A stretch of 64,000 bases of DNA from Variovorax sp. PAMC 28711 (lineage in GTDB: Bacteria > Pseudomonadota > Gammaproteobacteria > Burkholderiales > Burkholderiaceae_C). Every line of letters begins with the position of its first letter. The stretch's first letter is position 1. Below are positions 54,969-64,000 of the stretch, piece after piece. The translations under genes were made by a program, and so were the position numbers. The stretch spans positions 3,508,501-3,572,500 of the forward strand of contig NZ_CP014517.1 of the NCBI RefSeq assembly GCF_001577265.1. Reading direction: 5' to 3'. The notes beneath the pieces are model-generated. The model was not told the DNA's origin. It searched no databases and was given only the letters and a program-made list of their open reading frames with translations.

Positions 54969-55328
54969 ATGCCTCGCGTCAAACGTGGTGTAACGGCTCG
55001 CGCCCGCCACAAGAAAGTTCTCGCCCTCGCCAAGGGCTTCCGCGGTCGCCGCGGCAATGTCTTCCGCGTCGCCAAACAGGCGGTGATGAAGGCAGGCCAA
55101 TACGCCTACCGTGATCGCCGCACCAAGAAGCGCGTGTTCCGTCAATTGTGGATCGCGCGTATCAACGCCGCCTCGCGCGAACTGGGCCTGACCTACAGCC
55201 AGTTCGCCAACGGCATCCGCAAGGCGGGCATCGAGATCGACCGCAAGATGCTTGCGGACATCGCAGTGCACGACAAGGCCGCTTTTGCCGGCATCGTGGA
55301 GCAGGTCAAGGCCAAGCTGGCTGCTTGA
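54969..55328 (+). CDS. rplT: 50S ribosomal protein bL20
   Basis: The 119-residue protein has the pattern [51 protein letters not shown]. It is essential for early 50S assembly and a known translational repressor of its own operon. AAGGAG precedes the ATG. Confidence 0.97.
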   Translation: MPRVKRGVTARARHKKVLALAKGFRGRRGNVFRVAKQAVMKAGQYAYRDRRTKKRVFRQLWIARINAASRELGLTYSQFANGIRKAGIEIDRKMLADIAVHDKAAFAGIVEQVKAKLAA

Positions 55329-55380
55329 TCCCGCATAGCAAGTCGCCGTCTTCTTGATGGCGTCTTGCGCCCACGGCACA

Positions 55381-55416
55381 AGGGCTGGCGCTTGAAAAAG
55401 CTCCGGCCCTTTTTTA
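55381..55416 (+). terminator. Strong hairpin terminator/attenuator before pheS
   Basis: AGGGCTGGCGCTT (55381-55393) and AAGCTCCGGCCCT (55398-55410) pair over 13 positions with one mismatch and one G-U, closed by a GAAA tetraloop and followed by six T. It lies 22 bp upstream of pheS. No clear Phe-rich leader peptide with its own ribosome site is visible. Confidence 0.85.
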
Positions 55417-55436
55417 TTCCCCGCAAGAATTCCAAT

Positions 55437-56513
55437 ATGAACGAGCTGGATTCCCTGGTTGACATTGCACGTGCTGCCTTCAGCGAGGCGAAAACGCCCG
55501 CCGAACTCGAGAACGCCAAGGCGCAGTTTCTCGGTAAGGCCGGCCGCATCACCGAACTGATGAAGGGCATGGCTGCGCTGCCGGTCGCCGAGAAAAAGTC
55601 GCGCGGCGCCGCCATCAACGTCGTCAAGCAGGCGATCGAAGCGGCGCTCAATGCACGTCGGCAGCAACTGGCCGACGACGAACTGGCGCTCCAGCTTCGG
55701 GCCGAGGCGCTGGATATCACTTTGCCTGGCCATCGCCGTTCGGGGAGCGGTTTGCATCCTGTGAGCCGGACGTTGGAACGCATCGAAGCGATCTTCTCCA
55801 GCATGGGTTTCGATGTGGCCGACGGCCCCGAGATCGAGAGCGACTGGCACAGTTTCACCTCGCTCAACAACCCGCCGAACCATCCGGCGCGGTCGATGCA
55901 GGATACGTTCTACGTCGACATCGATGGCGAAGACGGCGTGCCCTACAACCTGCGTCCGCACACCAGCCCGATGCAGGTGCGCTATGCGCATCAGCACATC
56001 AAGAAACATGCGGCGGCCTTCGAGGCCGCTGCCGCCGACAGCACCGGCACGCTGAAGGCGCCCGAGATCCGCGTGATCGCGCCCGGCCGCACCTACCGCG
56101 TCGACAGCGATGCAACGCATTCGCCGATGTTCCACCAGTGCGAAGGCCTGTGGCTCGGCGAGAACGTCAGCTTCAAGGACCTGAAGGTGGTTTTCACGGA
56201 TTTTTGTCGGACCTTCTTCGAAAGCGACGACCTGGTGCTGCGCTTCCGCCCGAGCTTCTTTCCCTTCACCGAGCCGAGCGCCGAAATCGACATCCAGTTC
56301 CAGAGCGGACCGCTGGCCGGTCGCTGGCTCGAAGTCGCGGGCTCCGGCCAAGTGCATCCGAACGTGGTGCGCAACATGGGGCTCGATCCCGAGCGCTACA
56401 TCGGCTTCGCTTTCGGCATGGGCCCGGACCGGCTCACGATGCTGCGCTATGCCGTGAACGACCTGCGTCTCTTTTTCGACGGCGACCTGCGGTTCCTTTC
56501 GCAGTTTCAGTGA
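55437..56513 (+). CDS. pheS: Phenylalanyl-tRNA synthetase alpha subunit
   Basis: The 358-residue catalytic subunit has an N-terminal coiled coil (about 1-85), then [29 protein letters not shown]. Motif 2 ([23 protein letters not shown]) and motif 3 ([35 protein letters not shown]) follow. It works as (alpha-beta)2 with PheT. Confidence 0.97.
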   Translation: MNELDSLVDIARAAFSEAKTPAELENAKAQFLGKAGRITELMKGMAALPVAEKKSRGAAINVVKQAIEAALNARRQQLADDELALQLRAEALDITLPGHRRSGSGLHPVSRTLERIEAIFSSMGFDVADGPEIESDWHSFTSLNNPPNHPARSMQDTFYVDIDGEDGVPYNLRPHTSPMQVRYAHQHIKKHAAAFEAAAADSTGTLKAPEIRVIAPGRTYRVDSDATHSPMFHQCEGLWLGENVSFKDLKVVFTDFCRTFFESDDLVLRFRPSFFPFTEPSAEIDIQFQSGPLAGRWLEVAGSGQVHPNVVRNMGLDPERYIGFAFGMGPDRLTMLRYAVNDLRLFFDGDLRFLSQFQ

Positions 56514-56546
56514 CCCAGTTCCCATAATCAGAACGAGAACGACGAG

Positions 56547-58973
56547 ATGCAATTTCCCGAGTCCTGGTTGCGCGAGTTCTGCAACCCGCCGCTCAGCAGC
56601 GCCGAACTGGCCGAGACGCTCACCATGGGCGGATTCGAAGTCGAAGACAGCAAACCCGCCGCGCCGCCGTTCAGCCACATCGTGGTCGGCGAGATCGTGC
56701 AGGCCGAGCAACATCCGAATGCCGATCGCCTTCGCGTGTGCCAGGTCGATGTGGGGCAGGGTGCGTTGCTCAACATCGTGTGTGGCGCGCCCAACGCGCG
56801 CGTCGGCATCAAGGTCCCGACCGCACTGGTCGGCGCCGAACTGCCGCCGGGCGAGGACGGCAGGCCGTTCTCGATCAAGCTCGGCAAGCTGCGCGGCGTC
56901 GAGAGCCAGGGCATGCTGTGCTCGGCGCGCGAGCTGCAATTGAGCGAAGACCACGGCGGCCTGCTCGAACTCGCCGCCGACGCGCCCGTGGGCGCGGACG
57001 TGCGCGAGGTGCTCCGGCTCGACGACGTCCTGCTCACGCTCAAGCTCACGCCGAACCTTGCGCACGGGTTGAGCGTGTTCGGTATCGCGCGCGAACTGGC
57101 GGCGCTCACCGGCGCGCCGCTGAGGGCGCCCGCGCTCGCGCCCGTTGCCCCCGCCGTTGGCGACACGCTGGCCGTCAAGGTCGAGGCGCCCGAGCTGTGT
57201 GGCCGCTTCTCCGGGCGCATCGTGCGTGCCGTGAACACGAAGGCGCAGACGCCGGCCTGGATGGTCGACCGTCTCGCGCGCTGCGGCCAGCGCAGCGTGA
57301 CCGCGCTTGTCGATATCTCGAACTACGTGATGTTCGAATATGGCCAGCCGACGCACATCTTCGACCTCGACAAGATCCACGGCGGCCTCACCGTGCGTTG
57401 GGGCCGGCCGGGCGAGCAGCTCAAGCTGCTGAACGGCAACACCGTCACGGTCGATGCGAAGGTCGGCGTGATTGCCGATGAACGCGAAGTCGAATCGCTG
57501 GCCGGCATCATGGGCGGCGACGCAACTGCCGTTTCGGACGACACGCAGAACATTTACGTCGAAGCCGCCTTCTGGTGGCCTGAAGCCATTCAGGGTCGCT
57601 CGCGCCGCTTCAACTTCTCGACCGACGCCGGGCACCGCTTCGAGCGCGGCGTCGACCCGAGTCGCACGGTCGAGATGATCGAGCGCATCACGCAGCTGAT
57701 CCTCGAAATTTGCGGCGGCCAGTGCGGTCCGATCGACGACCAGATCCTGCAGCTGCCTGATGCGAAGCCGGTCACCTTGCGCGTGGCGCGCGCAGCGCGT
57801 GTCATCGGCATGCCGCTCACGCAAGCCCAGTGCGCCGACACGCTGCGTCGCCTCGGCTTCGCGTTCCAGGAAGGCGAGGGCACGCTCGTCGTGACACCGC
57901 CGCCGCACCGCTTCGACCTCACGCTGGAAGAAGACCTCATCGAAGAAGTCGCGCGGCTCATCGGCTACAACAACTTGCCGACGACCGCGCCGCTGGCGCC
58001 GATCACCGCGCGGGTGCGCACGGAGGCGCAGCGCAGCCGCTTCGCGGTTCGCCATCGCATTGCGGCGCTGGGGTATCAGGAAACGATCAACTTCAGCTTT
58101 GTCGAAGTCGATTGGGAGCGCGATCTCGCCGGCAACGCCGACCCGATCAAGTTGCTGAATCCGATCGCCAGCCAGATGAGCGTGATGCGATCGTCGCTGA
58201 TCGGCTCGCTGCTGCAGGTGCTGAAGTTCAACCTCGACCGCAAGGCGCCACGCGCGCGGGTGTTCGAGCTGGGGCGTGTGTTCCTGCGCGACGCGAGCGT
58301 CGCGACCACAGACACCACCGTCAAGGGCATCCACCAGCCGATGCGCGTGGCCGGCCTGGCCTGGGGCGATGCCGAGGCGTCGCGTTGGGACGGGAAGCCG
58401 CATCGCGCCGATTTCTTCGACGTGAAGGGCGATGTCGAAGCGTTGCTGGCCCCGCGCGTGGCGACCTTCGAGCGCGTCGAGCATCCAGCACTTCATCCGG
58501 GCCGCGCCGCGCGCGTGGTGCTCGATGGCAAGGCGGTCGGCGTCGTCGGCGAGCTGCATCCGCGCTGGCGCCAGCAGTGGGACTTCGCGCACGCGCCTGT
58601 TGTGTTCGAGCTCGATCTCGACGCCATTACCGTGCGCCCGGTGCCTGTCGCGCAGGCGGTGCCGAAGCACCAGCCGGTCGAGCGCGACATCGCGGTGGTT
58701 GTGGGCGAGTCTGTTTCGCATGACACATTGCTCGACGCCGTGCGTGCAGCGCCGACGCAAGGGTTGTTGCGCGATGCGACGCTCTTCGACATTTACCGTC
58801 CGCAGGCTGGCGCCTCGGCCGGCGGTCTGGCCGCGGGCGAGAAGAGCATGGCCGTGCGGTTGGGCTTCCATGCGGACAACGCCACCCTGACCGACGAGCA
58901 GGTCGATCCGGCGGTCCGCGCCATCGTCGACCAGCTTGCCAACACCCTCGGGGCCCGCTTGCGCGGAGGATAA
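56547..58973 (+). CDS. pheT: Phenylalanyl-tRNA synthetase beta subunit
   Basis: The 808-residue subunit has an N-terminal tRNA-binding OB domain (HIVVGEIVQAEQHPNADRLRVCQVDVG), the B3/B4 editing domain (ALVDISNYVMFEYGQPTHIFDLDKI), a B5 domain, a catalytic-like domain and a C-terminal FDX-ACB domain (KHQPVERDIAVVVGESVSH). Length fits the family (about 795). Confidence 0.97.
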   Translation: MQFPESWLREFCNPPLSSAELAETLTMGGFEVEDSKPAAPPFSHIVVGEIVQAEQHPNADRLRVCQVDVGQGALLNIVCGAPNARVGIKVPTALVGAELPPGEDGRPFSIKLGKLRGVESQGMLCSARELQLSEDHGGLLELAADAPVGADVREVLRLDDVLLTLKLTPNLAHGLSVFGIARELAALTGAPLRAPALAPVAPAVGDTLAVKVEAPELCGRFSGRIVRAVNTKAQTPAWMVDRLARCGQRSVTALVDISNYVMFEYGQPTHIFDLDKIHGGLTVRWGRPGEQLKLLNGNTVTVDAKVGVIADEREVESLAGIMGGDATAVSDDTQNIYVEAAFWWPEAIQGRSRRFNFSTDAGHRFERGVDPSRTVEMIERITQLILEICGGQCGPIDDQILQLPDAKPVTLRVARAARVIGMPLTQAQCADTLRRLGFAFQEGEGTLVVTPPPHRFDLTLEEDLIEEVARLIGYNNLPTTAPLAPITARVRTEAQRSRFAVRHRIAALGYQETINFSFVEVDWERDLAGNADPIKLLNPIASQMSVMRSSLIGSLLQVLKFNLDRKAPRARVFELGRVFLRDASVATTDTTVKGIHQPMRVAGLAWGDAEASRWDGKPHRADFFDVKGDVEALLAPRVATFERVEHPALHPGRAARVVLDGKAVGVVGELHPRWRQQWDFAHAPVVFELDLDAITVRPVPVAQAVPKHQPVERDIAVVVGESVSHDTLLDAVRAAPTQGLLRDATLFDIYRPQAGASAGGLAAGEKSMAVRLGFHADNATLTDEQVDPAVRAIVDQLANTLGARLRGG

Positions 58974-58978
58974 ACGCC

Positions 58979-59341
58979 ATGGAATTCACGCTCGAAGCCC
59001 TCGACACGCCTGCGCTCACCAAGGCCCATCTCGCTGATCTGCTGTTCGAGCAAATCGGCCTCAACAAGCGCGAGTCCAAGGACATGGTCGAGGCGTTCTT
59101 CGATCTGGTGGCGGGCAGTCTTATCGAAGGAACCGACGTCAAGATTTCCGGCTTCGGCAACTTCCAGATCCGCGTCAAGGCGCCGCGGCCAGGGCGCAAC
59201 CCGCGAACCGGCGAAGCCATTCCCATCGGCGCACGACGCGTCGCGACCTTTCATGCGAGCGCGAAACTGAAGGAACAGATTCACGGAAGCATCGAGGAAG
59301 AGGGCGCGCAAGAGGTGGAGTGGAGCGTCGGAACGGAATAA
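58979..59341 (+). CDS. ihfA: Integration host factor alpha subunit
   Basis: The 120-residue DNA-bending protein has LTKAHLADLLFEQIGLNKRESKDMVEAFF and the beta-arm PRPGRNPRTGEAIPIGARRVATFHASAKLKEQI, with the intercalating Pro in RNPRTGE. GGAGG overlaps the pheT stop region. It pairs with IhfB encoded elsewhere. It has extra residues at both ends relative to E. coli IhfA (99). Confidence 0.96.
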   Translation: MEFTLEALDTPALTKAHLADLLFEQIGLNKRESKDMVEAFFDLVAGSLIEGTDVKISGFGNFQIRVKAPRPGRNPRTGEAIPIGARRVATFHASAKLKEQIHGSIEEEGAQEVEWSVGTE

Positions 59342-59405
59342 GTGTTGGTGCTCCGCGCATGCGTGGAGTAACCTCTGAGGTTCCCCGCGCACTGTCTTGA
59401 TTTCA

Positions 59406-59870
59406 ATGGAGAAAACGCTCCCGCCGATCCCTGTCAAACGCTACTTCACGATCGGTGAAGTGGGCGAACTCTGCGGCGTCAAGCCGCACGTGTTGCGCTA
59501 CTGGGAGCAGGAGTTCACGCAACTTCGCCCCATGAAGCGCCGCGGCAATCGCCGCTATTACCAGCACCACGAAGTGCTCATGATCCGCCGCATCCGCGAT
59601 CTGCTCTACGACCAGGGCTTCACCATCAGCGGCGCACGCAACAAGTTGCAGGAGCTGGTGCAGGGCGAGCGCGATCGGCGCAAGGCGGGCGAGATTCCGC
59701 TCGACGGCATGGAGGCCGTCGAGATCGACCAGGAAGAATTCGACGCCGCCGTGGTCGAACAAGCCCATGGCGACGAGTCGCATCATGCCGTTCAGGTGAG
59801 CCCGTCCCAGTTGTCGATGTTGCGGCGCGAGTTGTTTGAAATTCGTGAGCTGCTGTCGGTCGGCCACTGA
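59406..59870 (+). CDS. MerR family transcriptional regulator
   Basis: The 154-residue protein has a MerR winged helix (KRYFTIGEVGELCGVKPHVLRYWEQEFTQLRPMKRRGNRRYYQHHEVLMIRRIRDLLYDQGFTISGAR) and a short C-terminal region without an obvious metal site. This regulator commonly follows ihfA in betaproteobacteria; its target is unknown. ATG 59406 is chosen over an in-frame TTG at 59397. Confidence 0.92.
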   Translation: MEKTLPPIPVKRYFTIGEVGELCGVKPHVLRYWEQEFTQLRPMKRRGNRRYYQHHEVLMIRRIRDLLYDQGFTISGARNKLQELVQGERDRRKAGEIPLDGMEAVEIDQEEFDAAVVEQAHGDESHHAVQVSPSQLSMLRRELFEIRELLSVGH

Positions 59871-59896
59871 AAGAGCCCGGCTATAATCGTTGGCTT

Positions 59897-59973
59897 CGGT
59901 GTGTGGCGCAGCCTGGTAGCGCACTTGCATGGGGTGCAAGGGGTCGAAGGTTCGAATCCTTTCACACCGACCA
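59897..59973 (+). tRNA. tRNA-Pro (anticodon GGG)
   Basis: CGGTGTG (59897-59903) pairs with CACACCG (59963-59969). D arm GCGC...GCGC, anticodon stem CTTGC/GCAAG with loop ATGGGGT (anticodon GGG at 59931-59933), T arm with GGTTCGAATCC, and encoded CCA at 59971-59973. TATAAT at 59882-59887 is its probable -10. Confidence 0.97.
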
Positions 59974-60004
59974 TAGACAGTTCCGACAACGTCCAAGGTT
60001 GTCC

Positions 60005-60042
60005 AAAAAGCCCCGAGTGATGCAGTCATTCGGGGCTTTTTT
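60005..60042 (+). terminator. Intrinsic terminator after tRNA-Pro
   Basis: AAAAGCCCCGA (60006-60016) and TCGGGGCTTTT (60030-60040) with trailing T. Confidence 0.9.
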
Positions 60043-60140
60043 CGTTTCGAGAGGCGCTTTGATGCGTTCTCCTTTGCATCCATCGGCGGTGCCGAAGCGT
60101 TAGGCTTGCCGCGTCACCTGCGCAGCCCAAGGAACCCGCC

Positions 60141-61439
60141 ATGTCGAACCCTCAGGACCTCTATCGCCAGAAGCTCACCTCTCCCGCCGAGGCCATGCGC
60201 CTGGTGCGCGATGGCGACAGCATCATCGTGCCGACGGGCGTCGGCGAAGCGCCGGCGCTGCTGACCGCGTTGTCGGAACAGAGTCGGGACTTCCACGACG
60301 TCAAGGTGAGCCAGATCCTCGCGATGCGCAAGTACGGCTACCTCGACCCTGAAACGGTCGCGAACGTGAGGCATGTCGCGCTGTTTTTCGGCGGTGCGAC
60401 ACGGGCCGGCGGACAGGCCGGCTGGGTCGACTTCATCCCCAACTATTTTTCGGAGATCCCGGCCCAGATCGAGCGCGAGCAGATCCCCGCGCAAGTGGTT
60501 TTCAGCATGGCGTCGCCGATGGACGACGAGGGCTATTTCGCGCTCAGCCTCGGCGCGGACTACACCATGGCCGCCATCGCGAAGGCGCGTGCCGTGGTGC
60601 TCGAAGTCAACCCGAACGTGCCCTTCGCGTTCGGCGACTGCCGGGTGCACGTTTCGCAGGTGACCGCGCTGGTGGAGAGCGACCAGCCGGTGATGGAGGT
60701 CGGGTTGCCCACGATCGGGCCGGTGCAGATCGCGATCGCACAGCACGTCGCTGACATGATCGACGATGGCTCGACCCTGCAGATTGGCTACGGCGGCATC
60801 CCCGATGCGGTGGTGATGCAGCTCACGCACAAGCACGACCTCGGCATCCATACCGAGATGATTGGCGACGGCATCCTGTCGCTGGTGGAATGTGGTGCGG
60901 TGACCAACCGGCGAAAGAACTATCTGCCCGGGAAGATGATCGCCACCTTCGCGCTCGGCTCGGCAAAGCTCTACCGCTTCATGCACCGCAATCCGATGCT
61001 GGAGATGCATCCGGTGAACTTCACCAACGACCCGACGCTTGCCGGCCTGAACGACAACCTCGTCGCCATCAACGCGACATTGCAGATCGACCTGCTCGGT
61101 CAATGCGGCTCGGAGAGCCTGGGTTATGCGCCGTTCTCCGGCACCGGCGGACAGTCGGACTTCGTGCGCGCGGCCAACCGATCGCGTGGGGGCAAGGCCT
61201 TCATCGTGCTGCCTTCGACCGCGAAGAACGACACCATCTCGCGCGTCGTGCCGGTGCTCGCGCCCGGTACGCATGTGAGCACCAGCAAGAACGACGTCAA
61301 CTATGTCGTGACCGAGTACGGGGTGGCGCAGTTGCGTGGCAAGTCGGCCGGGCAACGTGCGCGCGAGCTCATCGGGATCGCGCATCCGGCGTTTCGCGCC
61401 GAACTCACGGCGCAGGCGCGGCAGATGAACGTCTTGTAG
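60141..61439 (+). CDS. Acetyl-CoA hydrolase / CoA-transferase family protein
   Basis: The 432-residue protein belongs to the Cat1/4-hydroxybutyrate CoA-transferase group. The catalytic Glu is in LGIHTEMIGDGILSLVECG, preceded by QIGYGGIPDAVV, and the CoA-binding region is GSESLGYAPFSGTGGQSDFVRAA. It could be acetyl-CoA:carboxylate CoA-transferase or hydrolase; the substrate is not readable. No partner subunit is needed. It stands alone between terminator and a convergent gene. Confidence 0.9.
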   Translation: MSNPQDLYRQKLTSPAEAMRLVRDGDSIIVPTGVGEAPALLTALSEQSRDFHDVKVSQILAMRKYGYLDPETVANVRHVALFFGGATRAGGQAGWVDFIPNYFSEIPAQIEREQIPAQVVFSMASPMDDEGYFALSLGADYTMAAIAKARAVVLEVNPNVPFAFGDCRVHVSQVTALVESDQPVMEVGLPTIGPVQIAIAQHVADMIDDGSTLQIGYGGIPDAVVMQLTHKHDLGIHTEMIGDGILSLVECGAVTNRRKNYLPGKMIATFALGSAKLYRFMHRNPMLEMHPVNFTNDPTLAGLNDNLVAINATLQIDLLGQCGSESLGYAPFSGTGGQSDFVRAANRSRGGKAFIVLPSTAKNDTISRVVPVLAPGTHVSTSKNDVNYVVTEYGVAQLRGKSAGQRARELIGIAHPAFRAELTAQARQMNVL

Positions 61440-61463
61440 AACGCGCGGGCCATTGCCCCCGCT

Positions 61464-62042
61464 TCACTTCCTGTCGCGCGGCACCCGGCCCATCAGGAAG
61501 AATTCCGTGTTCGGCTGCATGCCGCTGAAGCTCGCCATCCGGTTGCTCAGGCCGAAAAACGATGTGATGGCGGCGATGTCCCAGATGTCTTCGTCGTCGA
61601 AGCCGTGCGCGTGCAATGGCGCGAAGTCTGCGTCGTCGATTTCGTGCGAGCGGTCGGAGACCTTCATCGCGAAGTCGAGCATCGCGCGCTGGCGCGGCGT
61701 GATGTCGGCCTTGCGGTAGTTCACGGCCACCTGGTCGGCGACGAGCGGCTTCTTCTCGTAGATGCGCAGCAGCGCACCGTGCGCCACCACACAGTAGAGG
61801 CACTGGTTGGCCGCGCTCGTGGTGGTCACGATCATCTCGCGATCGCCTTTGGTGAGCGAGCCTTCTTCCTTCAGCATCAAGGCATCGTGGTAAGCGAAGA
61901 AAGCGCGCCATTCGGCGGGCCGCCGCGCCAGCCCGAGAAAGACGTTGGGCACGAAGCCCGCTTTCTCTTGCACCGCGAGGATGGCCGTGCGGATGTCCTC
62001 GGGCAAATCTTTCAGTTCTGAAAGCGGATAGCGTGCAGTCAT
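61464..62042 (-). CDS. Peroxidase-related AhpD-like protein
   Basis: The 192-residue helical protein has the AhpD/carboxymuconolactone decarboxylase redox motif CLYCVVAHGALLR (C-x-x-C with downstream His). The surrounding TTSAANQ and FFGLSNRMASFSGMQPNTEF segments mark the uncharacterised peroxidase-related family. The role as an alkyl-peroxide or disulfide reductase is inference. It is divergent from the next gene by 131 bp. Confidence 0.9.
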   Translation of the reverse strand: MTARYPLSELKDLPEDIRTAILAVQEKAGFVPNVFLGLARRPAEWRAFFAYHDALMLKEEGSLTKGDREMIVTTTSAANQCLYCVVAHGALLRIYEKKPLVADQVAVNYRKADITPRQRAMLDFAMKVSDRSHEIDDADFAPLHAHGFDDEDIWDIAAITSFFGLSNRMASFSGMQPNTEFFLMGRVPRDRK

Positions 62043-62173
62043 GGGGAGGTCTCCGTCGAATTAGTTGACCAGAATGATAGGCAAGCGCTCGTCCTGCAGC
62101 GAACATCCATTGACAGCGCGATGATGATTATTCGCATAACAACAGAGACGGCGCCCGCTGTCCACACCACGCG

Positions 62174-62905
62174 ATGACTGATCTGTCCCATCCTGGTCGG
62201 CGCGGTTTCCTTCGCCGCTCCATTGCCATCGTTCCTGCAGCGGCAGCGCTCACCACCACCGGCTTCGTCGCCGGGCGGCAAGTGGCTGCACAGCCGGCGG
62301 CAACGCCCGCTGAGCCCCCGGCTGCACCCTATTCCCCGGTGTATTTCCACGCAGACGAATGGACCTTCATCCAGTCCGCCGTCGCGCGCCTGATTCCGTC
62401 GGACGACGTGGGCCCCGGTGCCATCGAAGCGGGCGTGCCCGAGTTCATCGACCGGCAGATGGAAGGCGGCTTCGGCCAGGCCGTCACCTGGTACACGCAC
62501 GGGCCGTTCGTGCCGAGCTCGCCGCTCTTCGGATACCAGGGAAAGATGCTGCCGCGCGAGCTTTATCGTGCCGGCATTGCCGCGATCGATGAATGGTGCA
62601 CACGCCAGCGTGGCGGCAAACGCTTTGCCGATCTCGACGGCACGCAACAGGACGAAGTGCTCAAGGGCCTCGAGGGCGAGACCATCAAGTTCGACACGGT
62701 CGATGCCAAGTGGTTCTTCACCTTCTTGTTGCAGAACACCAAGGAGGGCTATTTCAGCGATCCGATCCATGGCGGCAACAAGAACGCGGCGGCCTGGAAG
62801 ATGATCGGATTCCCGGGCGCGCGTGCCGACTTCCTTGACTGGGTCGACAAGCCCGGTGTGCACTACCCGCTGCCTCCCGTCAGCATCAACGGGCCGCAAG
62901 GCTGA
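62174..62905 (+). CDS. Gluconate 2-dehydrogenase subunit 3 family protein
   Basis: The 243-residue protein has a Tat signal (RRGFLRRSIAIVPAAAALTTTGFVA) and the DUF3161 body (YFHADEWTFIQSAVARLIPSDDVGPGAIEAGVPEFIDRQMEGGFG). This small subunit accompanies GMC-type flavin and cytochrome c subunits of membrane-bound sugar (acid) dehydrogenases and helps export the flavoprotein. It is 10 bp upstream of the GMC gene. Confidence 0.93.
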   Translation: MTDLSHPGRRGFLRRSIAIVPAAAALTTTGFVAGRQVAAQPAATPAEPPAAPYSPVYFHADEWTFIQSAVARLIPSDDVGPGAIEAGVPEFIDRQMEGGFGQAVTWYTHGPFVPSSPLFGYQGKMLPRELYRAGIAAIDEWCTRQRGGKRFADLDGTQQDEVLKGLEGETIKFDTVDAKWFFTFLLQNTKEGYFSDPIHGGNKNAAAWKMIGFPGARADFLDWVDKPGVHYPLPPVSINGPQG

Positions 62906-62915
62906 GGGGCGCGAC

Positions 62916-64000
62916 ATGGCCACCATCAAGAAGCCAAGCGTCGATGCCGTACTGGTCGGATTCGGCTGGACCGGCGCCATCATGGGCATGGAGCTCACCG
63001 CCGCGGGCCTCAACGTGCTCGCGCTGGAGCGCGGCGAGCACCGCGACACGGTGCCCGACTTCGCTTACCCGCGTATCACCGATGAGCTGAGCTACGGCAT
63101 CCGCGGCAAGCTTTTCCAGAACCTCTCGAAGGAGACGGTCACCATTCGCCATACGCCCGCCGACCTGGCGGTGCCGTATCGTCAAAATGGGTCTTTCCTG
63201 CTGGGGGATGGCGTCGGCGGCGCTGGCGTCCACTGGAACGGGCACCACTGGCGCGCCCTCCCGGCCGACCTCAAGTTGCGCACCACCTATGAAGAACGCT
63301 ACGGCAAGAAGTTCATCCCCGAGGGCATGCAGCTGCGCGACTTCGGCGTGAGCTACGACGAGCTCGAACCGCACTTCGACCAGTTCGAAAAGATCTGCGG
63401 CACCTCCGGCAAGGCCGGCAACATCAAGGGACGGATCCAGCCCGGCGGGAACCCGTTCGAAGGCTGGCGCACCAATGAATATCCGTTGCCGCCGCTGGCA
63501 TCGCCCAACAGCGCGGTTCTGTTCGAAAAGGCCGCACGCGAGCTCGGCTACCACCCGTTTCCACAGGCCGCGGCCAACGCATCGCGGGCCTACACCAACC
63601 CGCATGGCGCGCAACTGGGGCCGTGCAATTTCTGCGGCTTCTGCGAGCGGTACGGCTGCTACATGTACGCCAAGGCGTCGCCGCAAACCACACTGCTGCC
63701 GACTCTTTTGAAGCGGCTCAACTTCGAGCTGCGCACGCGCTCGCATGTGCAACGCGTGAACATGTCGCCCGACGGCAAGAAGGCCACTGGCGTGACTTAC
63801 ATCGATGCGCAGGGCAACGAGGTCGAGCAGCCCGCGGACCTCGTCGTGCTGTGCGCCTATCAGATGCACAACGTGCGGCTCTTGCTGCTGTCGAAGATCG
63901 GCAAGCCCTATGACCCGGCGACCGGCGAAGGCGTGGTCGGCCGCAATTACGCCTACCAGCTCAACGGCGGCGCGACGCTGCACTTCGACAAGAACCAGCC
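62916..64000 (+). CDS. GMC family oxidoreductase, large subunit (truncated by window edge)
   Basis: The frame opens at ATG 62916 and stays open to the window end (361 codons visible). It has an N-terminal FAD motif VDAVLVGFGWTGAIMGMELTAAGLNVLALERG and the GMC block GDGVGGAGVHWNGHHWR. A Cys-rich patch GPCNFCGFCERYGCYMYAKASPQTT is typical of the gluconate 2-dehydrogenase flavoprotein. With the subunit-3 gene it would form a periplasmic dehydrogenase donating electrons to a cytochrome c subunit, expected just beyond the window. The C-terminal catalytic His/Asn is not visible. Confidence 0.93.
   Translation, partial: MATIKKPSVDAVLVGFGWTGAIMGMELTAAGLNVLALERGEHRDTVPDFAYPRITDELSYGIRGKLFQNLSKETVTIRHTPADLAVPYRQNGSFLLGDGVGGAGVHWNGHHWRALPADLKLRTTYEERYGKKFIPEGMQLRDFGVSYDELEPHFDQFEKICGTSGKAGNIKGRIQPGGNPFEGWRTNEYPLPPLASPNSAVLFEKAARELGYHPFPQAAANASRAYTNPHGAQLGPCNFCGFCERYGCYMYAKASPQTTLLPTLLKRLNFELRTRSHVQRVNMSPDGKKATGVTYIDAQGNEVEQPADLVVLCAYQMHNVRLLLLSKIGKPYDPATGEGVVGRNYAYQLNGGATLHFDKNQ

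Noticed and set aside
53964..58871. Very long minus-strand open frame (1635 codons) opposite infC-pheT
   Set aside because: It is antisense to well-identified genes and has the Arg/His/Asp-rich composition of a GC-rich shadow frame.

Overview
This is a contiguous chromosomal stretch from a GC-rich betaproteobacterium, most likely a Comamonadaceae member close to Variovorax. The assignment is inference from gene content and order: two TctC/Bug-type solute receptors, rpsF-priB-rpsR-rplI, alaA followed by hom-thrC, thrS-infC-rpmI-rplT-pheST-ihfA ending in a tRNA-Pro, and a Lys/Ala/Pro-tailed SWIB protein. No species can be read directly from the sequence. I see no insertion sequence, prophage, CRISPR array or rRNA.

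Layout. 1-12.6 kb: bacterioferritin (partial), ahpC-ahpF behind an OxyR-like site, ppsR/ppsA, the rpsF-priB-rpsR-rplI operon, dnaB (with a DnaA box), phoH2 and bcp. 12.6-20.7 kb: an Mth938-like protein, then one tightly packed plus-strand run: alaA, a DUF1176 protein, hom, thrC, mobB, moeA, moaD, moaE. 20.7-31 kb: a Bug receptor, clpB with a recognisable sigma-32 promoter, thiolase, arfB, an orphan receiver protein, a SulP transporter and an aldehyde dehydrogenase. 31-36.9 kb: an AraC regulator divergent from MFS and TSUP exporters, a type II lumazine synthase under an FMN riboswitch, a YcaQ-like protein and a low-GC four-helix membrane protein.

37.1-48.2 kb is the most interesting part. A TetR regulator sits among (a) a Bug receptor - Gfo/Idh dehydrogenase - DUF993 aldolase-like - sugar-phosphate-isomerase-like operon, (b) an ABC transporter (permease, NMT1-like receptor, ATPase) with an enolase-superfamily protein, and (c) a divergent ThDP-dependent enzyme. 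The same 20-bp palindrome (AATTCACC-N4-GGTGAATT, with variants) sits at the promoters of (a) and (b) and beside the tetR start. This ties all the genes into one probable TetR regulon. The enzyme set (oxidation, isomerisation, dehydration, aldol-type cleavage, ThDP chemistry) suggests an undescribed catabolic pathway for a sugar- or polyol-like acid.

48.2-60 kb: the SWIB protein, an EamA permease, a GGCT-fold protein, isocitrate lyase behind two perfect palindromes, and the thrS to tRNA-Pro translation cluster. That cluster holds two candidate attenuators (before thrS and before pheS) and an ATC-initiated infC. 60-64 kb: an acyl-CoA hydrolase/CoA-transferase, an AhpD-like protein, and the first two subunits of a periplasmic GMC-type (gluconate 2-dehydrogenase-like) dehydrogenase, the second cut by the window edge.
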